Positions 23,377 to 31,045 are shown, counted from the stretch's first letter. The stretch is DNA of 53,534 nucleotides from Comamonadaceae bacterium (GCA_947372745.1 CANBUY010000013.1:1-53534); one strand, 5' to 3'. The notes: generated from the sequence alone by a model not told the origin. Program-made: numbers and translations.

Positions 23377-24684
23377 TCAAGCGCGCATCAGGCCGTTAAG
23401 CGAGGCATCCCAAGCGAAGCCGGGAAACAGCTGGTCAATCGCAGGGCGACCCAGACCTTGGCTGCGGTGCAGCACTTGGGCAATGACGGCCCGAAAATCG
23501 TGGTGCACCGGCAGATCCCGACCCTCATGCAGGCGCTCGGCGGCCAAGCCGTGCCATTGGCCATGCCAACGCCCGCCGTTCACCGAATCACCCATCAGCC
23601 AAAGGGCATTACCGTGGCCGTGGTCCGTGCCCCGGGTGCCGTTTTCAGCGGTGGTTCGGCCAAATTCGCTGCACACCAGCACCACGTCGTTGGCTTGAGA
23701 AAAGTCGCGCCGCAGTTGCAGCAAGGCCGTGCTCAGGTTGGCCAGGTTTTGGGCCAGGTTGCCGGTGGCTGCGCCTTGGTTGGCATGGGTGTCCCAGCCC
23801 CCTGCTGACAAGAAACCCAGACGCAAATTCGGGTTCTGGCGCATCAGGGTGCCCAGGTGTTGGGCGTCCAGTTGCAGACCCTGGGGGGAGCCGGCGCCGT
23901 TGTTGGCAGCGAGCATTTCATTGCTCATCATGCTGTTTTGGTTGGCTCCGGCACTCAAGGTTTGCGCGGTTTGCATGCGGCTGTCAGCGCCGGCCCGAAA
24001 GGCCTTGGACAAAGTGTCGTCACCGCCATAAAGGCTCATTACCGCTTGGCGCGTGCGCTCATCGCCCAACACGCCTTGTCGCGTGGCGGCCAGGCCTTTG
24101 GGCACCAGTTGCACCGGTGCTTGGCCGGCCAGAATCAGGGGGTTGGCCTCACCCACACCCAGCGCCACAGTGCGGCTGTAGGGAGCGGCCAGGCGGTTTA
24201 GCCAGCCAGGGCCTGCGCTGCTTTGGCCCGGCATGCCTAACTCCCAGTGGAGTTGAGCGTCAAAGTGCGATCGGGTCGCATCAGGCGAGCCCGCTGCTGG
24301 AATAACGCCCAGCACCCCCTGCTGCCACAAAGGAGCCAGCGCCGCCAGGGCGGGGTGCAGGCCAAACTGCGCATCCAGCGCCAGCGTGCTTTGCGCTGTG
24401 CCGTCTGGCGCTGCAATGGCAATATTGGGGCGCAAGCGGTAGTAGTTGGGGTCGCCATGCGGCACCAAGGCTGAAAGCCCGTCGTAGGCGCCGCGCAAAA
24501 AAACGACAACCAAACGGCCATTTGCATTAAAACTGCCTTCAAGCCTTTGGGGATTTGCTTGAGTAGCTATTTTTTCAGGAGCATTTGTGCTTTGCGCCCA
24601 CAACGCGGGTGCGGCCCAAAAGCTGGTGCCTGCGGTCAGGGTTTGTAAAAGTTGGCGCCGATTGAGTGGGGCTGGGAAGGGCAT
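23377..24684 (-). CDS. DUF1501 family secreted protein
   Basis: 435 residues. The N-terminus LNRRQLLQTLTAGTSFWAAPALWAQ is a Tat-type signal with a twin-arginine motif. The body has the sulfatase-like DUF1501 (PF07394) pattern: LVVVFLRGAYDGLSALVPHGDPNYYRLRPNIAI, then AAGSPDATRSHFDAQ, then FLSAGGWDTHANQGA and VVLVCSEFGRTTAENGTRGTDHGHGNALWLMGDSVNGG, a probable metal site. Always found with DUF1800 proteins, as here (17 bases downstream of one). Function of the pair is unknown. A possible dispersed-repeat fragment lies at 24538-24575 between the signal peptide and the conserved core. Confidence 0.92.
   Translation of the reverse strand: MPFPAPLNRRQLLQTLTAGTSFWAAPALWAQSTNAPEKIATQANPQRLEGSFNANGRLVVVFLRGAYDGLSALVPHGDPNYYRLRPNIAIAAPDGTAQSTLALDAQFGLHPALAALAPLWQQGVLGVIPAAGSPDATRSHFDAQLHWELGMPGQSSAGPGWLNRLAAPYSRTVALGVGEANPLILAGQAPVQLVPKGLAATRQGVLGDERTRQAVMSLYGGDDTLSKAFRAGADSRMQTAQTLSAGANQNSMMSNEMLAANNGAGSPQGLQLDAQHLGTLMRQNPNLRLGFLSAGGWDTHANQGAATGNLAQNLANLSTALLQLRRDFSQANDVVLVCSEFGRTTAENGTRGTDHGHGNALWLMGDSVNGGRWHGQWHGLAAERLHEGRDLPVHHDFRAVIAQVLHRSQGLGRPAIDQLFPGFAWDASLNGLMRA
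24538..24575 (-). repeat. Possible AGCTGCT-type repeat in the DUF1501 linker
   Basis: On the minus strand AAAAAATAGCTACTCAAGCA is followed by AATCCCCAAAGGC. It is similar to the element at 1292-1349 (AAATAGCTGCTTAAGCAC...GGCGCC). It codes for the variable linker after the signal peptide, where an insertion would do least harm. Confidence 0.4.
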
Positions 24685-24701
24685 GGGCGCTTCATCCTAG
24701 T

Positions 24702-26285
24702 TTATTTGAACATGAAGTCGGGGCTGGCCAGTGCCAGTCCGGCTCGCTGGGCAGGGCGCTCGCGCGCCAGTGCAGCGCGGGTGGTGCTGCTTAAAAAGGG
24801 CGCCAAAAACGCCAACTCAGGCGTTTGGCGCATCAGGTTCAAGGCAAAGTCAGCGCGCCGGGTCAGGGCCTCGGGCACCAGCCAGGTGGCCGCATCAAAG
24901 GGGTAGCCATCGGGCGTTTGCCAGCCGTGCAGGGCTTGCCCGGCGCCCGCCAAAAACCCCAAGGCCTGCGTCAGGTGTCGCCGATCTGGCGGGCCTGCAC
25001 TGGTCTCTGGGCTCGTGGGCATGAGAGCCTGCTTGACCGTCAGCGCCGAGCAGGCAAAGTCCATCGGCGTTTTAAACAAGCGGTGCTCAGGCTGCCAAAA
25101 CTCGGGGGCTTGCAGCAGCCGTTTCATGACCGCGCGCAAGTCGCCTTGGGTGTCCAAAAACACCTGACTCAAGCGCGCTACCAGTTCAGGCGGCGGTTGG
25201 TCGGCCACAAAGTAGCGTGCCAGGCGCAAGCAAACGCGCTGCGCAGTAGCCGGGTGGCGGGCCAGCAGGCGAATCGCCTCTACGCCCTCCTGCTCACCAC
25301 CTGAAAAAAGATGGGCGGGAAAGGTCTGCCCCATCACGGCCTTGCGGCCGGTGTCATGCAGGCGCTGGTTAAAACGAAAGCCGCTGGCCTCACTGGGTCC
25401 TACAGTCCAGCCGGTGAGCACGCGCGCCAAGGCCCGCACATCGGCTTGCTGGTAGCCGCCATGCACCCCCAGCGTGTGCAGTTCCATCAACTCACGGGCG
25501 TAGTTTTCATTCAGTCCCCGGGTGCGTCCCTGCGGCCCGGCGCTGCCTTCGGCCACACTTTGCACCTGGTCCAGGTAGTACAACATGGCCGGGTGGCGGG
25601 CGCTGGCCAGTAGCAGGTCTTCAAACTTGCCCAGTGCGTGGGCGCGCGCCACATGAATGACGTAGTGCCCGATGAAGGGGCGTACCGACCCCTTGCCCAC
25701 AAAGACATTGAGGTGGTTGAACCAAAACTCGGTCATGCGTGCCAGCAGCGGGTTTTCTTCTTCGGGTTGACTGCAACTGCCCAGCCGCCAGGCGGCGGCC
25801 TCTAGTTGTACCGCGCGGTTGAAGTGGGCGGGGTCCAGGGGGCTGGAGAAATCGAGTCGGCGGTTGGCCTCGCCGTTCACGTCGGCCAAGGGCTGGGTTT
25901 TGTTCTGCGTACGTACTTGGCGCTCGCGCTCAACGCCTGCAAACAGATCGGGCAGTGGTGCGTTGAAGTGCGTCAGGTCTGCGCTAAGAGTGGGCGGAGA
26001 CTGGCTGGCCGCAAAAGCCAGGTCGACCTGGGCCAGTGCCCAGGTGCGGGTATCGGGGGCAGTCTGCAAGGCGCTGATCAAGCCAGGGCTGGGGCCGTAG
26101 CCGATGCGTGACATGGCACGCCATGCGTCTTGGGTGTCGGTCTCGGTGCTGGTGCTGGCGCTGGCTCTGGCGCTGGTCTGTGCCCAGACCGACTGCGGCG
26201 CAAAGCCCGCCAGCGTGGTGCCGCTGATCAGGCGCTTGAGGGCGGTGCGGCGTTGAATCAGCGCCAGTTCAGGGGGGATGTCCAT
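24702..26285 (-). CDS. DUF1800 family secreted protein
   Basis: 527 residues from the ATG at 26285 (MDIPPELALIQRRTALKRLISG), where RRTALKRL is a Tat-like signal, followed by a low-complexity Ala/Ser/Thr stretch (about residues 37-50). The DUF1800 (PF08811) features are RIGYGPSPGLISAL, MTEFWFNHLNVFVGKGSVRPFIGHYV, ALGKFEDLLLASARHPAMLYYLDQ, LNENYARELMELHTLGVHGGYQQADVRALARVLTGWT and RVCLRLARYFVADQPP. It precedes the DUF1501 gene in the same direction, the conserved pairing of these two families. Probably an envelope protein; the biochemical role is unknown. Upstream in-frame sequence is not supported by a better start. Confidence 0.9.
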   Translation of the reverse strand: MDIPPELALIQRRTALKRLISGTTLAGFAPQSVWAQTSARASASTSTETDTQDAWRAMSRIGYGPSPGLISALQTAPDTRTWALAQVDLAFAASQSPPTLSADLTHFNAPLPDLFAGVERERQVRTQNKTQPLADVNGEANRRLDFSSPLDPAHFNRAVQLEAAAWRLGSCSQPEEENPLLARMTEFWFNHLNVFVGKGSVRPFIGHYVIHVARAHALGKFEDLLLASARHPAMLYYLDQVQSVAEGSAGPQGRTRGLNENYARELMELHTLGVHGGYQQADVRALARVLTGWTVGPSEASGFRFNQRLHDTGRKAVMGQTFPAHLFSGGEQEGVEAIRLLARHPATAQRVCLRLARYFVADQPPPELVARLSQVFLDTQGDLRAVMKRLLQAPEFWQPEHRLFKTPMDFACSALTVKQALMPTSPETSAGPPDRRHLTQALGFLAGAGQALHGWQTPDGYPFDAATWLVPEALTRRADFALNLMRQTPELAFLAPFLSSTTRAALARERPAQRAGLALASPDFMFK

Positions 26286-26307
26286 TTGGCAACGCACCTG
26301 GAGGGGC

Positions 26308-27216
26308 TTAGTTGTTGGAAATCCCGCTGGCCACATGCCCCGAGGGCACATGTTGCGAGGCGGAGTGCACATGGCCGGTTTGGTCGTCGAAGAAAAAATC
26401 GGGCTCAAACTCGCGCAAAAACTCGCCCTTGGGCAGGCCGCCCAAAAACATGGCTTCGTCCACCTCGATGTTCCAGTTCATCAGCGTGCGAATGGCGCGC
26501 TCGTGCGCCGGGGCGCTGCGGGCGGTGACCAGCGCCGTGCGAATGCGCATGTTGGAAGTGCCGCTTTGTTGCAGGCGCTGCAAGGCGGTGAGCAGGGGCT
26601 TGAACGGGCCGCCCAGCAGCGGTTGCTGGGCCTTGTCGGTTTCGTGCTTTTGAAACGCGCTCAAGCCCTCGGACTGGTACACGCGCTCGGCCTCGTCGCT
26701 GAACAGCACGGCGTCGCCGTCAAAGGCAATGCGCACCTCATGCGGGTAGGCGTCACCCGCGTGCACGGATTGCGGGTACACCTGCGCGGCGGGCACACCT
26801 GCGTCCAGCGCGGCGCGCACGTCGCTTAAGTGGGTGCTTAAAAACAGGTTGGCCCGCAGTGGTTTCAGGTAGCGCCAGGGCGACTGGCCCCGGGTAAAGC
26901 TGCCACGCTGAATGGGCAGCCCAAAATGCTGCGCCGAGCGAAACACCCGCATCCCGGAGACCGGGTCGTTGCGCGACAAAATCACCACCTCCACCGGCTG
27001 GTTTTGAGTGTCCTCGGGCGGGCCGTTGAAGGCCAGCAACTTTTTCACCAGCGAGAAAGCCACGCCGGGTTTGGCGGGAATGTCCAGCCGGGCCAGTTGC
27101 AAGGCCATGTAGTCGCGGTCATTGCCTTGCTCAAACACCTCGTTTTCTTCCTCAAAGTCAAACAAAGCGCGACTTGAGATCGCCACCACCAGCTTGCCGT
27201 CCAGCGAGACGCTCAT
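26308..27216 (-). CDS. 5'-nucleotidase (PF06189)
   Basis: 302 residues, cytosolic 5'-nucleotidase of the family related to eukaryotic NT5C1. The start LVVAISSRALFDFEEENEVFEQGND holds the first motif; FDGDAVLFSDEAERVYQSEGLSAFQKHE has the D-G-D and acidic residues of the HAD-type active site; VTARSAPAHERAIRTLMNWNIEVDEAMFLGGLPKGEFLREFEPDFFFDD carries the T/S-R and D-D motifs. The ending QHVPSGHVASGISN is typical. Its ATG overlaps the ilvA stop (ATGA at 27213-27216), so it is cotranslated with threonine deaminase. It would dephosphorylate nucleoside monophosphates. Confidence 0.92.
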   Translation of the reverse strand: MSVSLDGKLVVAISSRALFDFEEENEVFEQGNDRDYMALQLARLDIPAKPGVAFSLVKKLLAFNGPPEDTQNQPVEVVILSRNDPVSGMRVFRSAQHFGLPIQRGSFTRGQSPWRYLKPLRANLFLSTHLSDVRAALDAGVPAAQVYPQSVHAGDAYPHEVRIAFDGDAVLFSDEAERVYQSEGLSAFQKHETDKAQQPLLGGPFKPLLTALQRLQQSGTSNMRIRTALVTARSAPAHERAIRTLMNWNIEVDEAMFLGGLPKGEFLREFEPDFFFDDQTGHVHSASQHVPSGHVASGISNN

Positions 27217-28760
27217 GATTGCAAAAACATCCGGTAAACCGGGTTGTTGGTTTCTTCAACACAGGGGTAGCCCAACGTGGCCAAAAACTCGGCAAAGGCC
27301 GCGTTGTCCGCCGCAGGCACCTGCAAGCCCACCAAAATGCGGCCATAGTCGGCGCCCTGGTTGCGGTAATGAAAGAGGCTGATGTTCCAGCCGGGGCGCA
27401 TCAGGCTTAAAAACTTCAGCAGCGCACCGGGGCGCTCGGGAAACTCAAAGCGCAGCAAGCGCTCGTCTTGCGCCAACTTGCTGTGCCCGCCCACCATGTG
27501 GCGAATGTGCTCTTGGGCCAGTTCATCGTGGGTGAGGTCAAGAGCGGCAAAGCGGTGCTTGGTGAAATTGGCGGCAATTTTGGCGCTCTCGCCCTTGCCC
27601 TGCGTGCTCAAGCCCACAAACACATGGGCCTTGGCTGAGTCGCTGATGCGGTAGTTGAACTCGGTCACGTTGCGCGGGCCCCCGGGCAGGTTGCCGATCA
27701 GCTCGCAAAAACGCTTGAAGCTGCCGCGCTCCTCAGGAATGGTCACGGCAAACAGCGCCTCGCGCTCCTCGCCCACGCCGGCGCGCTCGGCCACAAAGCG
27801 CAGGCGGTCGAAGTTCATATTGGCGCCGCACAAAATCACGGCATAGGTCTCGCCCTTGGTTTTGTGGGTGGCCACATACTGCTTGACGGCTGCTACCGCC
27901 AAGGCGCCTGCGGGCTCCACAATGCTGCGGGTGTCCACAAACACGTCTTTGATGGCCGCGCACACCGCGTCGGTGTCCACTTCTATATAGCTGTCCACCA
28001 ATTTGCGGGCCACCCTGAAGGTCTCCTCGCCCACCAGCTTCACTGCCGTGCCATCCGAGAACAGGCCCACATCGGGCAGGGTTAGGCGCTTTTTGGCCGC
28101 CACCGACTGAATCATGGCGTTGGAGTCGTTCATCTGCACACCAATCACCTTGATGTCCGGGCGCACCGCCTTGATGTAGTTGGCCACGCCAGAAATCAGG
28201 CCGCCGCCCCCAATAGCCACAAACACCGCATGCAGCGGGCCTTGGTGCTGGCGCAGTATTTCCATCGCAATCGTGCCCTGGCCGGCAATCACATCGGGGT
28301 CGTCAAACGGGTGCACAAAGGTCAGGCCCTGCTTTTTCTCCAGCGCTACCGCGTGGGTAAAGGCGTCAGAGTAGCTCTCGCCAAACAGCACCACCTCGCC
28401 GCCAAAGCCGCGCACCGCGTCTACTTTGAGCTGCGGCGTGGTGGTCGGCATCACAATCACGGCGCGCGTGCCCAAGCGCTGCGCGCTCAAGGCTACGCCT
28501 TGCGCGTGGTTGCCCGCCGAGGCGCAAATGACGCCCTTCTTTAACTGCGCCGCGCTCAGGTGCGCCATTTTGTTGTAAGCACCGCGCAGCTTGAAGCTGT
28601 GCACGGGCTGCTGGTCTTCACGCTTGAACAACACCGTGTTGTGCAGTCGCTCACTTAAGCCTTTGGCAGGCTCCAGCGCTGTCTCCACGGCCACGTCGTA
28701 GACGCGGGCGGTCAGGATTTTTTGAAGGTAGTCGGCGGGTTTGAGATTTAAGGTTTTCAT
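27213..28760 (-). CDS. ilvA: Threonine ammonia-lyase, biosynthetic
   Basis: PLP enzyme deaminating threonine to 2-oxobutanoate, the first step of isoleucine synthesis. 515 residues from the ATG at 28760 (MKTLNLKPADYLQKIL). The PLP lysine is in HSFKLRGAYNKMAHL, with SAGNHAQGVA and the phosphate loop IGGGGLISG. Residues 330-515 are two ACT-like regulatory domains (FAVTIPEERGSFKRFCELIGNLPGGPRNVTEFNYR; LRFEFPERPGALLKFLSLMRPGWNISLFHYRNQGADYGRILVGLQVP), as in the E. coli allosterically regulated form. It leads a run with the 5'-nucleotidase. No leader peptide or attenuator is visible in the 67-base divergent space before osmC. Confidence 0.95.
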   Translation of the reverse strand: MKTLNLKPADYLQKILTARVYDVAVETALEPAKGLSERLHNTVLFKREDQQPVHSFKLRGAYNKMAHLSAAQLKKGVICASAGNHAQGVALSAQRLGTRAVIVMPTTTPQLKVDAVRGFGGEVVLFGESYSDAFTHAVALEKKQGLTFVHPFDDPDVIAGQGTIAMEILRQHQGPLHAVFVAIGGGGLISGVANYIKAVRPDIKVIGVQMNDSNAMIQSVAAKKRLTLPDVGLFSDGTAVKLVGEETFRVARKLVDSYIEVDTDAVCAAIKDVFVDTRSIVEPAGALAVAAVKQYVATHKTKGETYAVILCGANMNFDRLRFVAERAGVGEEREALFAVTIPEERGSFKRFCELIGNLPGGPRNVTEFNYRISDSAKAHVFVGLSTQGKGESAKIAANFTKHRFAALDLTHDELAQEHIRHMVGGHSKLAQDERLLRFEFPERPGALLKFLSLMRPGWNISLFHYRNQGADYGRILVGLQVPAADNAAFAEFLATLGYPCVEETNNPVYRMFLQS

Positions 28761-28827
28761 GCTGCTTGGATAATAAACGCTCATCGCAGGCGACAATCCT
28801 CACCTTTAAATTAAGAGCACATCGAAT

Positions 28828-29277
28828 ATGGAATGCACAGTCAGCTGGACAGGCGCTTTGGGCACACGCTCAGGCATGGGTTTTGTGGCAGAAACCGGCA
28901 GCGGCCACACGTTGATGATGGACGGCGCCCCAGATGAGGCCAAACCCGAAAACGGTGGCCTCAACCTCGCCCCGCGCCCTTTAGAGACCGTGCTGGCTGG
29001 CACCGGTGGCTGCACCGCTTATGACGTGGTGCTCATCCTCAAACGCGGCCGCCATGTGGTCACGGGCTGCACCGTCAAGCTCAGCGCCGTGCGCGCCGAG
29101 GTCGACCCCAAAGTGTTCACCCACATCAATATGCACTTCACCGTCACCGGCAAAGGCATCCCTGTGGTCGCAGTAGAGCGCGCCATCGCCATGAGCCACG
29201 ACAAATATTGCTCTGCGAGCATCATGCTGGCCAAAACCGCCGAGATCACCACCAGTTTTGATTTGATTGAGGCATGA
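28828..29277 (+). CDS. OsmC family protein
   Basis: 149 residues of the OsmC/Ohr peroxide-reductase superfamily. Catalytic cysteines are in LAGTGGCTAYDVVLILKRGRH (first Cys, kinked helix) and HDKYCSASIMLAKTAEI (second Cys), the two-cysteine arrangement of OsmC. The overall length and the ending resemble the YhfA subgroup rather than classical OsmC. Probably a thiol-dependent hydroperoxide reductase, though YhfA-like members are poorly characterised. It is divergent from ilvA and followed by the accessory region with toxin-antitoxin remnants. Confidence 0.88.
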   Translation: MECTVSWTGALGTRSGMGFVAETGSGHTLMMDGAPDEAKPENGGLNLAPRPLETVLAGTGGCTAYDVVLILKRGRHVVTGCTVKLSAVRAEVDPKVFTHINMHFTVTGKGIPVVAVERAIAMSHDKYCSASIMLAKTAEITTSFDLIEA

Positions 29278-29321
29278 TGCAGGGTTAAAGCATGTAATGA
29301 AGTTTGTAGCCGTTCGTATTT

Positions 29322-29349
29322 GTTGGAGAGGCGCACTCGCCGCTCCAAC
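29322..29349. other. Stable hairpin downstream of osmC
   Basis: GTTGGAG (29322-29328) pairs with CTCCAAC (29343-29349), and inside it GGCG pairs with CGCC around the loop CACT. No U-tract follows on either strand, so it is not an evident intrinsic terminator. The surrounding 29278-29377 has no gene. Confidence 0.5.
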
Positions 29350-29377
29350 GGGGTTCAGACCAAAGCGTCTCAGTTGT

Positions 29378-29452
29378 TTAGGCATCGGAACGCTCAAAGG
29401 ACTTGCCATAGGGCCGAGTCATGCGAAAAGAAAGCGCTTGTCGCACCAGCGC
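29378..29452 (-). pseudogene. Relic of a Phd/YefM-type antitoxin (3' end only)
   Basis: Reads ALVRQALSFRMTRPYGKSFERSDA then a TAA at 29380-29378. It is the tail of the antitoxin encoded at 30806-31045, whose corresponding residues are ALVRKALSFRMTRPYGKSFERSDAYNN. DNA identity extends downstream of the stop (29361-29377 against 30795-30812). The first two-thirds of the gene is absent. A duplication followed by deletion explains it. Confidence 0.8.
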
Positions 29453-29531
29453 CTGCCGCTGTCAATCTAACTTTGCTTGCGGCGCAAAAACAGCGCAGCA
29501 ATCGGCCCTGCTTGATGGCTTAGCCCGCTGG

Positions 29532-29576
29532 TTGGGTAGTGGAATTTTGCTGAATATGTAGTCACATGAAGACTAC
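29532..29576 (+). promoter_or_regulatory. Promoter and operator of dinJ-yafQ
   Basis: TTGGGT (29532-29537), a 17-base spacer and TATGTA (29555-29560) make a sigma-70 promoter. Overlapping the -10 and start region, GTAGTC (29558-29563) and GACTAC (29571-29576) form a perfect dyad, extended by flanking ATAT/AATATT. An antitoxin-toxin complex binding here would block its own promoter. Confidence 0.55.
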
Positions 29577-29610
29577 AATATTTCAACCATCAAGTTCTTT
29601 GGAGTTTATT

Positions 29611-29877
29611 ATGAGTATTGCTGATACCTACGTTCGCGCCAGGATCGACGCGGATACAAAAGACCGTGCGGCTGAAGCGCTGCAAGCCATGGGTTTGTCT
29701 ATTTCTGATGCCATTCGTTTGCTGATGTTTAGGGTGGCTGATGAACGTCGATTGCCTTTTGAAGTCAAGGCCCCCAATGCCACGACTCGCAAAGCCATCA
29801 AAGAACTGGACGCAGGCAAGGGCAAGAAATTCGACAGCGTCGAGGCCTTGATGGCAGATTTGAATGCGGACAATTGA
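29611..29877 (+). CDS. dinJ: RelB/DinJ family antitoxin
   Basis: 88 residues from ATG 29611, which has GGAG six bases upstream; this start is better than the in-frame ATG at 29566. N-terminal ribbon-helix-helix: ADTYVRARIDADTKDRAAEALQAMGLSISDAIRLLMFRVADERRLPFEV, the standard RelB/DinJ pattern (R-x-D-x-x-x-K, then GLS-x-S-x-A-I-x-L). The C-terminal FDSVEALMADLNAD wraps the toxin. It overlaps the yafQ start by 14 bases. It neutralises YafQ and autorepresses at the dyad just upstream. Confidence 0.92.
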   Translation: MSIADTYVRARIDADTKDRAAEALQAMGLSISDAIRLLMFRVADERRLPFEVKAPNATTRKAIKELDAGKGKKFDSVEALMADLNADN

Positions 29878-30148
29878 GCGCTCGTCTGCTTTTAAAAGAG
29901 ACTTTAAAAAAGTCGCTTTGGCTCCAAGATATCGCAAAGAGCTCAATGGTTTGATGACTGATGTGCTTGGCTGTTTGGTGCAAGACCTGCCATTGGACGA
30001 GAATTTTAGCGACCATGGCTTAACTGGCAACTGGGCAGGCTATCGTGAGTGCCACATGAAGCCTGACCTACTGCTGATCTACAGCAAGCCCGATCCCGAT
30101 ACGCTCAGACTAGCGAGGCTGGGCTCCCACAGCGAATTGTTCGGGTGA
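29864..30148 (+). CDS. yafQ: YafQ family mRNA interferase toxin
   Basis: 94 residues. RTIERSSAFKRDFKKVALAP is the YafQ N-terminus, followed by LPLDENFSDHGLTGNWAGYRECHMKPDLLLIYSKPDPDTLRLARLGSHSELFG. This contains the family's L-x-x-x-x-x-D-H-x-L-x-G, R-x-C-H and G-S-H-S-E-L-F catalytic histidines. YafQ cleaves ribosome-associated mRNA at lysine codons with a following A. The protein looks full length and intact. With DinJ it forms one complete type II toxin-antitoxin module among several decayed ones. Confidence 0.92.
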   Translation: MRTIERSSAFKRDFKKVALAPRYRKELNGLMTDVLGCLVQDLPLDENFSDHGLTGNWAGYRECHMKPDLLLIYSKPDPDTLRLARLGSHSELFG

Positions 30149-30207
30149 GGTTGTTGAAGCGTTTGTGCCAAAGTGGCGGCTAATTGAGCACAAGCGCCAC
30201 CCCCGAC

Positions 30208-30234
30208 GAGAGAAGAGAAGAGAAGAGAAGAGAG
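30208..30234. repeat. AGAAG pentanucleotide tract
   Basis: Four AGAAG units (30211-30230) within GAG...AGAG, an uninterrupted purine run on the plus strand. It separates yafQ from the DUF2442 gene. Possible site of length variation or a secondary-structure block; no function visible. Confidence 0.8.
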
Positions 30235-30240
30235 GGGGAA

Positions 30241-30498
30241 TCAACTAGGCAGCGGGGCGGTCTCCAGGTACAAATTTTCTGGGGCCATGTCAATTTCGTC
30301 ATTCCACACCACAGTGTTGTGCTCGACCCGTGCCTGCATAAACAAGCTGGTCGCCTTTAAGGCTTGGAATGCGGGGTATTCCAAATACGCGGTGACATCA
30401 AACACGCGCTTTTCACCATTGTTAAACGTCAGGTCCAACGTGTAATTCCCATTGGGCTTCACAGCGGTCGGGCGTGGCAGTGTGGCGAATGTATTCAT
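30241..30498 (-). CDS. DUF2442 domain protein
   Basis: 85 residues from the ATG at 30498 (MNTFATLPRPTAVKPNGNYTLDLTFNNGEKRVFDVTAYLEYPAFQ). The V-x-x-x-x-x-L-x-L-x-F-x-x-G-E-K-R-x-F-D pattern and W-N-D-E-I-D-M-A-P-E-N-L are typical of DUF2442 (PF10387). These proteins are commonly encoded immediately after a DUF4160 protein and have been proposed as toxin-antitoxin-like pairs. Here the upstream DUF4160 partner is decapitated (next entry), so the gene may be on its way out. An ATG nine bases further upstream (30507) is possible. Function unknown. Confidence 0.82.
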   Translation of the reverse strand: MNTFATLPRPTAVKPNGNYTLDLTFNNGEKRVFDVTAYLEYPAFQALKATSLFMQARVEHNTVVWNDEIDMAPENLYLETAPLPS

Positions 30499-30503
30499 GG
30501 TGA

Positions 30504-30704
30504 TCACTTCAAAGGTTCGATTTTGTAAGGCATTGTCCCTGAGGCCGCTAATGTCCAGTCTGCCACAAGCTCCTCAGCGTGGAGCACCATCCAAGCCTGT
30601 ACCAATTTGTTTTGCTTGGCGGGAAGCGCGCCCTCAAGCAGTTCGCCATCGGGTATCTGAAAAACAGCCTCTATTCCAGCATATTTGTGTGTGGCTGCCA
30701 GTTT
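30504..30704 (-). pseudogene. Truncated DUF4160 gene
   Basis: Open frame reading LAATHKYAGIEAVFQIPDGELL, then EGALPAKQNKLVQAWMVLHAEELVADW and TLAASGTMPYKIEPLK, ending with TGA at 30506-30504. The central EGxLPxxxxxLVxxW and the ending FKIEPL match DUF4160 (PF13711). The domain's start, normally with an ATG and the first beta strands plus a conserved HxPPHxH, is missing. A TAG stands directly in front at 30707-30705 and no start codon precedes KYAG. It ends five bases before the DUF2442 ATG, the usual pairing. It therefore looks like a 5'-deleted gene. Confidence 0.7.
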
Positions 30705-30805
30705 CTACGCCTGCTCGTAAGCCTGCGTTGTCGCCTCCAGCACGCGCGCTGTTTATGACCAAACACTGACCGTTTCCAGTGCCATAGTCAACTGACCAGA
30801 GCGTT

Positions 30806-31045
30806 TCAGTTGTTGTAGGCATCGGAACGCTCAAAGGACTTGCCATAGGGACGAGTCATGCGAAAGGAAAGCGCTTTGCGCACCAGCGCAACTCGTTCTG
30901 AGGTGCTAATTTCGACCGGATCGATTCGCGCCAATTTCAAAACAGGCTTGCCGTAGCGGGTGACGGTCAACTCCTCGCCCGCAGCTACCCGGGCTGCGAT
31001 GACAGAAAAATGATGACTAATTTCCCGTGCGGTCACAGTATTCAT
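30806..31045 (-). CDS. Phd/YefM-family antitoxin, orphan
   Basis: 79 residues: MNTVTAREISHHFSVIAARVAAGEELTVTRYGKPVLKLARI is the Phd/YefM fold with the conserved A-R-E and the V-T-R-Y-G-K-P-V-x-x-L motif that contacts DNA. The tail SERVALVRKALSFRMTRPYGKSFERSDAYNN is usually followed by a PIN-domain (VapC-like) toxin gene. Here the DNA downstream, 30708-30805, has no such gene and soon runs into the truncated DUF4160. The antitoxin gene itself looks intact. A second, decayed copy of its tail lies at 29378-29452. Confidence 0.85.
   Translation of the reverse strand: MNTVTAREISHHFSVIAARVAAGEELTVTRYGKPVLKLARIDPVEISTSERVALVRKALSFRMTRPYGKSFERSDAYNN

Noticed and set aside
22942-23808. 288-residue plus-strand frame across ABC transporter and DUF1501 genes
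   Set aside because: Runs antisense through two real genes; no motif.
30208-30234. CRISPR or phase-variation tract
   Set aside because: The AGAAG tract is not a CRISPR repeat-spacer array and lies outside a gene, so no frame switching is evident.
30708-30805. PIN-domain toxin partner for the orphan antitoxin
   Set aside because: Under 100 bases with no open frame of suitable length in any reading frame.
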